Shown piece by piece: positions 58,630-64,000 of a stretch of DNA of 64,000 bases (positions within the stretch are counted from its first letter, which is position 1; every line of letters starts with the position of its first letter). Below the pieces are notes generated by a model. The model made no database searches. It was not told where the DNA came from and was given only the letters and a program-made list of their open reading frames with translations. Both the position numbers and the translations under genes were made by a program. The stretch comes from Desulfurococcaceae archaeon MEX13E-LK6-19 (GTDB lineage Archaea > Thermoproteota > Thermoprotei_A > Sulfolobales > Desulfurococcaceae), in contig CP072660.1 in the NCBI GenBank assembly GCA_029637525.1, positions 310,001 through 374,000 of the forward strand. The letters are read 5' to 3'.

Positions 58630-61212
58630 ATGGTGACACAGGTATTGAAGATAGATAAAATAGGTAACGTATACAGTCTCTATCCTACAGAACAGTTCAC
58701 CAATAGACTAAGAGAGCCCGCATATTTACTTGGAGTATATTATGATGGTACATTAGGTAAAGCCGTACTCGAGTTTGTATCAAATGATGGAAATTCCCTC
58801 ATATTACTCGTTGATCCAACTGGTCACAAACCATATTTCCTTACAGACATCCCTCCCGATAAAATCCGTGAAATAAAACAGATAACAAACCACCCAGGAT
58901 TTGATGGAATAGAAGTCGTGAGGAAATTCGATCCTCTTTTCGGGAAATATAGAACCATGACAAAAATCGTTACTAAAGACCCATTAGCTGTAGCTAAACT
59001 ACGTAACAAGGTCGCAAAGGCTTGGGAGGCAAAAATAAAGTATCACGACAACTATGTCTTTGATCGACAATTAATACCCGGGATGAAGTATGTTCTAGAA
59101 AACGATTTAACATTCAAGCTTGTGACGCCACCAATATCTAAAGAGACTAGAGAATTAGCAAGAAAACTCTTCAGTAATGAACCCAAGGAGACGCAAGAAC
59201 TAGCGCTACAATGGCTCCCCATATTTGAGGAGAAACCACCCAATGCTAGACGAGTAGCTATAGACATAGAGGTTTACACACCATTCAAGGGAAGGATTCC
59301 TCATGCCGAGCGGGCAGAATACCCGATAACGAGCATAGCTCTAGTTGCCAATGATGGGTTGAAGAAAGTACTTGTACTTGCTCGTGAACACAACTGGGGC
59401 GAGATACCACCAGAATACCCCATAGATGCGGTCGTGGAAGTATTCGAAGACGAGTATAGCTTGATCCTAGAGTTCTTCCGCATAATAACAAGGTATCCTA
59501 TAGTACTAACTTTTAACGGTGATAACTTCGACCTGAACTACATATACCATAGAGCATTAAAGATAGGTATTCCAAGAGAGTATATACCATTAAAGATCTC
59601 TGAAGACATGGTGAGGATAACAACAAGCATACACATCGACTTGTATAAGTTCTTCAATAATAGGGCTATACAAACCTATGCTTTCGGAGGCAAATACCAA
59701 GAGTTCACACTAGAAGCCATAGCCTCAGTATTGCTTGGTGTGTCAAAACTTCCTGTTGAAGGAAACATAGGTGAGCTAGAGTACGGTAAGCTTATAGCTT
59801 ACAACTACAGGGACTCCGAACTCACACTCCAGCTCACGTTATTCAACGACGAGCTGGTATGGAAGCTTATGGTACTCCTAGCACGTATAGCTAAGACAAG
59901 TATAGAGGATATTTGTAGAAAAACAATATCAAAATGGATACAGAATCTCTTCTACTGGGAACATCGTAGAAGAGGATACTTGATCCCAGAGCCAGAGGAT
60001 ATTAAGAAAGTAAAAGGTGGAATGAGTAAAACTGAGGCAACAATACAGGGAAGAAAATATGCTGGAGCACTTGTCCTTGAACCCCCTGTAGGCATATTCT
60101 TCAACGTAGTTGTAATGGACATAGCATCACTATACCCAAGTATAATCAAGAAATACAATCTTAGCTACGAGACAGTAAATGTCGAAGAATGTAAAAACGT
60201 TGTCTACGCAACCGATGAAACAGGGGCAAAAGTTCATAGTATTTGCTTCGATAAACCCGGTTTAATATCACAGATAATAGGGTTATTGAGAGACTTCCGT
60301 GTAGGCATATACAAGAAGAAGTCGAAAGACAAAAGCTTAAGTCCTACTGAGAGAAGCTGGTACGATGTTGTACAGAAAGCTATGAAAGTATTCATAAACG
60401 CTAGTTATGGAGTATTTGGAGCTGCATCATTTCCTCTCTACGCACCAGCTGTAGCTGAGAGCGTGACAGCTCTCGGCAGAAGAGCCCTCTATAGTATACT
60501 CCAGAAATCAGCTGACATAGGAATAAAAGTTCTCTATGGAGACACTGACTCGATATTCCTATGGGCACCATCTGATGAGCAAGTAGATGTCATCCAGAAA
60601 TGGGTTGAAGAAACACTGGGACTCGAAATAGAGCTCGACAAAGTATTTACATACGTCTTGTTCACAGGACTCAAGAAGAACTATATCGGACTATACCCTG
60701 ATGGAGGCATAGAAATCAAAGGCCTTATAGCGAAGAAGAGGAACACACCTACGTTCCTGAAAGACTTATTCAATGAACTTATAGAAATGTTCAAATCAGC
60801 TAAAGATCCTCACGACTTCGTTAAGATAAAAGAGTGGCTACAAAACAAAGTAAAAACACTCTACCTACAACTTAAGAATAAAGAGCTAACACTCGATAAA
60901 TTAGCATTTAAAGTAACATTGTCTAAATCGCTAGACGAGTACACAAAGAATAGACCACAGCATGTAAAGGCCGCTTTACAACTAAGAAACTATGGAGTAA
61001 ACGTTGCCCCAGGAGACATAATAGTGTTCATAAAAGTTAAGTCAAGAGATGGTGTCAAGGCTATCCAATTAGCTAAACTCTATGAAATAGACCCAGATAA
61101 ATACATTGATCAAATAAAATCGGCTCTTGAACAATTGCTTCACGCATTTGGCGTAGAATGGGATGATATAATAGGTTTAAACAAGCTTGAAGCATTTTTC
61201 ACTGCACACTAG
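58630..61212 (+). CDS. polB: Family B DNA polymerase, second copy (PolB1-like)
   Basis: About 860 residues. Exonuclease motifs AIDIEVYTP, LTFNGDNFDLNYI and YNYRDSEL; polymerase motifs DIASLYPSIIKK (A), FINASYGVFGA (B) and YGDTDSIFLW (C). Longer than the polymerase at 33877-36279 and lacking its C-terminal PCNA peptide; the length and divergent palm insert point to the crenarchaeal PolB1 group. TTG 58627 is directly before ATG 58630. All catalytic residues seem present. Confidence 0.93.
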   Translation: MVTQVLKIDKIGNVYSLYPTEQFTNRLREPAYLLGVYYDGTLGKAVLEFVSNDGNSLILLVDPTGHKPYFLTDIPPDKIREIKQITNHPGFDGIEVVRKFDPLFGKYRTMTKIVTKDPLAVAKLRNKVAKAWEAKIKYHDNYVFDRQLIPGMKYVLENDLTFKLVTPPISKETRELARKLFSNEPKETQELALQWLPIFEEKPPNARRVAIDIEVYTPFKGRIPHAERAEYPITSIALVANDGLKKVLVLAREHNWGEIPPEYPIDAVVEVFEDEYSLILEFFRIITRYPIVLTFNGDNFDLNYIYHRALKIGIPREYIPLKISEDMVRITTSIHIDLYKFFNNRAIQTYAFGGKYQEFTLEAIASVLLGVSKLPVEGNIGELEYGKLIAYNYRDSELTLQLTLFNDELVWKLMVLLARIAKTSIEDICRKTISKWIQNLFYWEHRRRGYLIPEPEDIKKVKGGMSKTEATIQGRKYAGALVLEPPVGIFFNVVVMDIASLYPSIIKKYNLSYETVNVEECKNVVYATDETGAKVHSICFDKPGLISQIIGLLRDFRVGIYKKKSKDKSLSPTERSWYDVVQKAMKVFINASYGVFGAASFPLYAPAVAESVTALGRRALYSILQKSADIGIKVLYGDTDSIFLWAPSDEQVDVIQKWVEETLGLEIELDKVFTYVLFTGLKKNYIGLYPDGGIEIKGLIAKKRNTPTFLKDLFNELIEMFKSAKDPHDFVKIKEWLQNKVKTLYLQLKNKELTLDKLAFKVTLSKSLDEYTKNRPQHVKAALQLRNYGVNVAPGDIIVFIKVKSRDGVKAIQLAKLYEIDPDKYIDQIKSALEQLLHAFGVEWDDIIGLNKLEAFFTAH

Positions 61213-61268
61213 CTTTTTAAGACTCTACTACTGTTATCAAAAGAAGAAAAAGGCTTGGGGTGCCATTT

Positions 61269-61556
61269 ATGCCCAAGAAGAGGGAAAGTCGTGGACGACA
61301 TAAAGGTGCAAAAGGAAAAGTCGAGATGGTACAATGCGATAATTGTGGGCGTCTCGTACCCCGTGACAAAGCAATATGTGTTACAAGAATGTATTCACCA
61401 GTAGACCCCCAGCTAGCAAGAGAGCTTGAGAAGAAAGGAGCCATCATAATGAGGTATCCAGTAACCAAATGCTACTGTGTATCATGTGCAGTCCATCTTG
61501 GTATAGTGAAAGTACGTCCAGAAGAAGAAAGAAAGCCCAAGAGAACATACATATAA
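61269..61556 (+). CDS. rps26e: Ribosomal protein eS26
   Basis: 95 residues from ATG 61269 (GGGGTG upstream): MPKKRESRGRHKG start, zinc ligands in VQCDNCGRLV and CYCVSCAVHLG, then a basic tail. The protein is shared by Crenarchaeota and eukaryotes. Adjacent to polB on the same strand, 56 bases behind it. Confidence 0.93.
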   Translation: MPKKRESRGRHKGAKGKVEMVQCDNCGRLVPRDKAICVTRMYSPVDPQLARELEKKGAIIMRYPVTKCYCVSCAVHLGIVKVRPEEERKPKRTYI

Positions 61557-61703
61557 TGATAGAACAGTGCTGCTTGAGACAATAAAATAATTTAAGTATT
61601 TCATTTATATATTCAACTTTAGTATCACAAGCAATTTAATCTGAAAACAGTCTCTACAACATATTAAACACAATCTTAACTTAATTATATAATTCCTGGT
61701 GTT

Positions 61704-62165
61704 ATGATGCATTACTTTATGTTTATTGAGGACAAACCCGGTTTTCATAGATATGATATAGTGGAACGCATCATAAGGGTATTAAACACATTATATAAAC
61801 TATATAATGCTTTATTTATTATTTCAAAGAATACTGATTATTGGGAACTTATTTATTATAAACCATACTCGTATATAAAGTTACTTACAAATACTGATGG
61901 GTTAAGAAATATTATTAACATGATTCTTCCCTCAAACAAAATTGTTATCTTAAGTGAACAAGCCAGTTTATCTTCTAGAATATTATGTGAATCAAGGCAA
62001 CACAAATGCTTTGTCCTGGGCTTGCATAGTGATTTCAGTTATGAAACACTTAAGATGTTTGGATTGGTTATTGAAAAAGCTATTAATTTAGGTAACGTGA
62101 GCTATATTACAAGTCATTGCATTTACATCATCTATTATCTTGAGAGACTATGCCAATACAAATAA
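61704..62165 (+). CDS. Conserved-looking hypothetical protein
   Basis: 153 residues, ATG start. Mixed alpha/beta with RYDIVERIIRVLNTLYKLYNALFIISKNTDYWELI, IVILSEQASLSSRIL and FVLGLHSDFSYE; strand-loop order could be a small Rossmann-like or SPOUT-type fold, but no motif is decisive. Rich in Tyr/Ile. I do not recognise a family. It precedes a three-gene cluster with the methyltransferase. Confidence 0.6.
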   Translation: MMHYFMFIEDKPGFHRYDIVERIIRVLNTLYKLYNALFIISKNTDYWELIYYKPYSYIKLLTNTDGLRNIINMILPSNKIVILSEQASLSSRILCESRQHKCFVLGLHSDFSYETLKMFGLVIEKAINLGNVSYITSHCIYIIYYLERLCQYK

Positions 62166-62222
62166 CTTATATCCCCCTAGTCTCCTCCTTTATAGCGTAG
62201 AAAAATAGCGAGGATGAACAAT

Positions 62223-62552
62223 ATGGCCAAACCTAAAAAATTAATTCTAGTCACTGCAACACATCACCCACTACATGAACTCTGGGTTAAATTAGTTGAA
62301 GATGTTGCACAAACACTGAATCTAGAGAAGGAAATTAGGTACGAAGACTACGTATTATTAACAGAGTACGGCGATACCGATGATCTCGGAATGACCTGGC
62401 TTCCACAACTCTTAATCGAGCTAGAAGATGGTACAATAAAATTATTACTATCAAAAATGCCTCTAAATAAAGCTCTACAACCCGATTACGAAAAAGCTAA
62501 AGAAGAAGTATTAAGTAAGATTAAAGAGTTCGAAGAAGGAGGAGGGCAATAA
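62223..62552 (+). CDS. Hypothetical alpha/beta protein
   Basis: 109 residues from ATG 62223 (GAGGATGAAC upstream). KKLILVTATHHPLHELWVKLVEDVAQTLN suggests a strand and helix of a thioredoxin-like fold; no Cys pair is present. The tail is Glu/Gly-rich. It lies seven bases before the methyltransferase gene, so the two are likely co-transcribed. Confidence 0.62.
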   Translation: MAKPKKLILVTATHHPLHELWVKLVEDVAQTLNLEKEIRYEDYVLLTEYGDTDDLGMTWLPQLLIELEDGTIKLLLSKMPLNKALQPDYEKAKEEVLSKIKEFEEGGGQ

Positions 62553-62559
62553 TAACAGC

Positions 62560-63048
62560 ATGAATTGTTCAATAACAGTTCCTTTTGTCCCTACACCCGA
62601 GCCTGTTGTCCGTTCTATGTTAAAGTTAGCTAAGGCAGGGCCTAATGATATAGTATATGATCTAGGTTGCGGTGACGGAAGAATTCTCATCATGGCAGTT
62701 AAGGAATTTAATGTAAAGAAAGCTGTTGGTGTCGAAATCAGGGAAGATAAAGTAAAAGAAGCTATTGAAAACGCTAAAAAAGCTGGTGTAGAGGATCGCG
62801 TAGTAATTATTCATGGAGACATGTTTGAAGTTGATGTAAGTGAGGCAACTATTGTAACACTATTCTTGCTCACAAGTGTTAACGAAAGACTCAGACCCAA
62901 ACTAGAGAAAGAACTACGAACAGGAACCAGAGTAGTTTCACATGAATTCAGAATCCCTGGATGGAAACCCAAAGAGGTAGTGGATGTAAAAGACAATAAT
63001 TACATAACACATACTATTTATCTTTATGTAATAGGTGAACATAAATAG
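62560..63048 (+). CDS. Protein lysine methyltransferase of the aKMT4 type
   Basis: 162-residue class I SAM methyltransferase: VPTPEPVVRSMLKLAK, motif I IVYDLGCGDGRIL, motif II KAVGVEIREDKVKEAI, motif III region VVIIHGDMFEVDV and VVSHEFRIPGWKPKEV. This is strongly reminiscent of the Sulfolobus aKMT4 enzyme that methylates many chromatin and other proteins. The identification is from memory of that protein; broad lysine specificity is expected. Confidence 0.82.
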   Translation: MNCSITVPFVPTPEPVVRSMLKLAKAGPNDIVYDLGCGDGRILIMAVKEFNVKKAVGVEIREDKVKEAIENAKKAGVEDRVVIIHGDMFEVDVSEATIVTLFLLTSVNERLRPKLEKELRTGTRVVSHEFRIPGWKPKEVVDVKDNNYITHTIYLYVIGEHK

Positions 63049-63067
63049 AGATCAATTCTCTCATTAT

Positions 63068-63859
63068 TTAAAGAAGTCTTTTTCTAGCAAATACTATGTA
63101 TCCTGTATGCCCAATCATTAACGTATGAGGTCTTAAGGCGCCCGGTGTTGTCATATATGTCCTTAACAATGACTCATAAACATTCACGTCAATAAATCCA
63201 TCATGTTTCTTAATTGCATCAAGAACTTTATCTACCTGGTTTATCGTTGGTACATATATCAATACTGGACATGATGGTTTCAGAGCATTATGTACATACT
63301 CTAAAGCATTCCACGGGTCTGGTATGTCGAGAAATACTGCATCAACATTTTTTTCATCTATTCCCTCACGAATGTCCTTGTTTTTGAGTATAACACGGTC
63401 AATAAGTTTTGCTTTAGATAGATTTTCTCTAGCTACCTCTAGGAAGTCTTTCCTTATCTCATAACCATATACTCTTCCGTTCTCACCAACTATCCTAGCT
63501 AGATACGATGTGAGAAACCCCGTACCAACACCTGCTTCGACAACATGTGAACCAGGACCTATACCTGATAAGTAAACCATTAGTGAGGCATCTTTAGGAT
63601 AAATAACTTGGGTTACACGTTTAAACCCATTCAGATAATCTTGAGGAAGAGGCCTCATAAGATATGCTTGATAGCCGAGACTAGTCTTTATGGTGCTCCC
63701 AAACTCCTTACCTATAATTTCATCATGCTTAATGAAGCCCTTATCTGTACCTAAGATACCCCCCTTCTTTACTTCCACAAGAAATCTTCTTTTCGAATCA
63801 ATTATTATGTAAACTATTGATCCCTCTGTTATTATATTATCTTTCGACAAAATATTCAC
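63068..63859 (-). CDS. trmI: tRNA (adenine-N1)-methyltransferase
   Basis: 263 residues. N-terminal beta domain (GSIVYIIIDSKRRFLVEV), then class I methyltransferase: VTQVIYPKDASLMVYLSGI, HVVEAGVGTGFLTSYLA (motif I), GYEIRKDFLEVARENL, DAVFLDIPDPWNAL (motif IV, DxPxPW). Makes m1A at positions 57/58 of tRNA in archaea. ATG start; its leader carries the C/D RNA candidate B. Confidence 0.93.
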   Translation of the reverse strand: MNILSKDNIITEGSIVYIIIDSKRRFLVEVKKGGILGTDKGFIKHDEIIGKEFGSTIKTSLGYQAYLMRPLPQDYLNGFKRVTQVIYPKDASLMVYLSGIGPGSHVVEAGVGTGFLTSYLARIVGENGRVYGYEIRKDFLEVARENLSKAKLIDRVILKNKDIREGIDEKNVDAVFLDIPDPWNALEYVHNALKPSCPVLIYVPTINQVDKVLDAIKKHDGFIDVNVYESLLRTYMTTPGALRPHTLMIGHTGYIVFARKRLL

Positions 63860-63861
63860 CT

Positions 63862-63926
63862 AAAATCAGTCCTGGTGTCATTCATCATAGTCGTGCTCAG
63901 TAATACCAACCCTCTTCATCAATCTA
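63862..63926 (-). ncRNA. C/D box sRNA candidate B
   Basis: Minus strand: box C TTGATGA (63916-63922), a 15-base guide, D' CTGA (63897-63900), eight bases, C' ATGATGA (63882-63888), a 12-base guide (63870-63881) and D CTGA (63866-63869). Only the first base of box C departs from RTGATGA. It ends seven bases before the trmI start, so it may be processed from the trmI leader or transcribed separately. No terminal stem is obvious and the guide targets were not determined. Confidence 0.6.
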
Positions 63927-63991
63927 ATTTGAAGATTTAATAATCTATTTAAAGTTTATTTATATGAAGTCTGCTGAACAAGGTGATAGTA

Positions 63992-64000
63992 ATGCAAGCA
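63992..64000 (+). CDS. Start of a gene running off the window
   Basis: ATG at 63992 with AGGTGA eight bases upstream and a TTTATTTATATG promoter-like stretch further left, divergent from trmI. Only Met-Gln-Ala is visible, so nothing can be said about the product. Confidence 0.4.

Overview
The window looks like chromosome of a hyperthermophilic crenarchaeon of the Desulfurococcales, most like Staphylothermus. The reasons are ribosomal proteins eL38 and eS26, an archaeal-type DnaG, two family B DNA polymerases, Pelota, an aCPSF2-type beta-CASP nuclease, an aKMT-like lysine methyltransferase, a long 7S SRP RNA, an intron-bearing tRNA-Tyr, A+T-rich DNA with TATA boxes, and many GTG/TTG starts behind GGTGA-type ribosome binding sites. 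The species assignment is inference; no database was searched.

Left flank (1-8676): pyruvate kinase (cut by the window edge), DUF1805, HD phosphohydrolase, archaeal phosphoglycerate mutase, a beta-CASP hydrolase, a DASS-type anion transporter with an exported partner, a degenerate KaiC-like protein and a TrmB regulator.

The main discovery is an integrated element of about 19.0 kb (8700-27773), bounded by a perfect 56-bp direct repeat. The repeat is the 3' end of the 5S rRNA gene, not of a tRNA gene. The intact 5S gene lies at the right border (27726-27859, minus strand). The SSV-type tyrosine integrase is split: its first 83 codons are at the right end (27524-27773) and the catalytic part is at the left end (to 9726). 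Both halves share the att sequence in the same reading frame, so excision would rebuild a protein of about 406 residues. Inside lie a minus-strand module (Lys-rich protein, P-loop ATPase), a plus-strand cassette of exported and membrane proteins including an HtrA-like protease and several two-helix membrane proteins, two regulator blocks, a Cas4-like nuclease operon, and unknown genes. Seven copies of a 37-bp inverted repeat (12-bp arms, always exactly 13 bp of variable spacer) are scattered between its genes; three cluster in a gene-free stretch at 25.76-25.92 kb that could be an origin or partition region. The element resembles a provirus or plasmid-like integrative element of a family I do not recognise.

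Right flank (27860-64000): information processing and housekeeping genes (Zn-ribbon/DUF1512 pair, methionine aminopeptidase, TyrRS, DnaG, PolB with PCNA-binding tail, RimI, Pelota, radical SAM, nucleotidyltransferase, site-2 protease), a sugar ABC operon, SRP RNA, tRNAs Ser(GCT), Tyr(GTA, with intron), Met-type (CAT) and Val(CAC), aldo/keto reductase, AlaX, gamma-glutamyltransferase, translin, a membrane glycosyltransferase, AdoHcy hydrolase, eL38, aCPSF2, NAC, a second PolB, eS26, aKMT-like methyltransferase and TrmI. Small RNA candidates not covered by ORFs are an H/ACA-like RNA (31068-31178), two C/D box RNAs (54835-54893 and 63862-63926, minus strand) and a structured leader upstream of dnaG. 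A second integrase N-terminal fragment abuts tRNA-Val at 55.06-55.27 kb.
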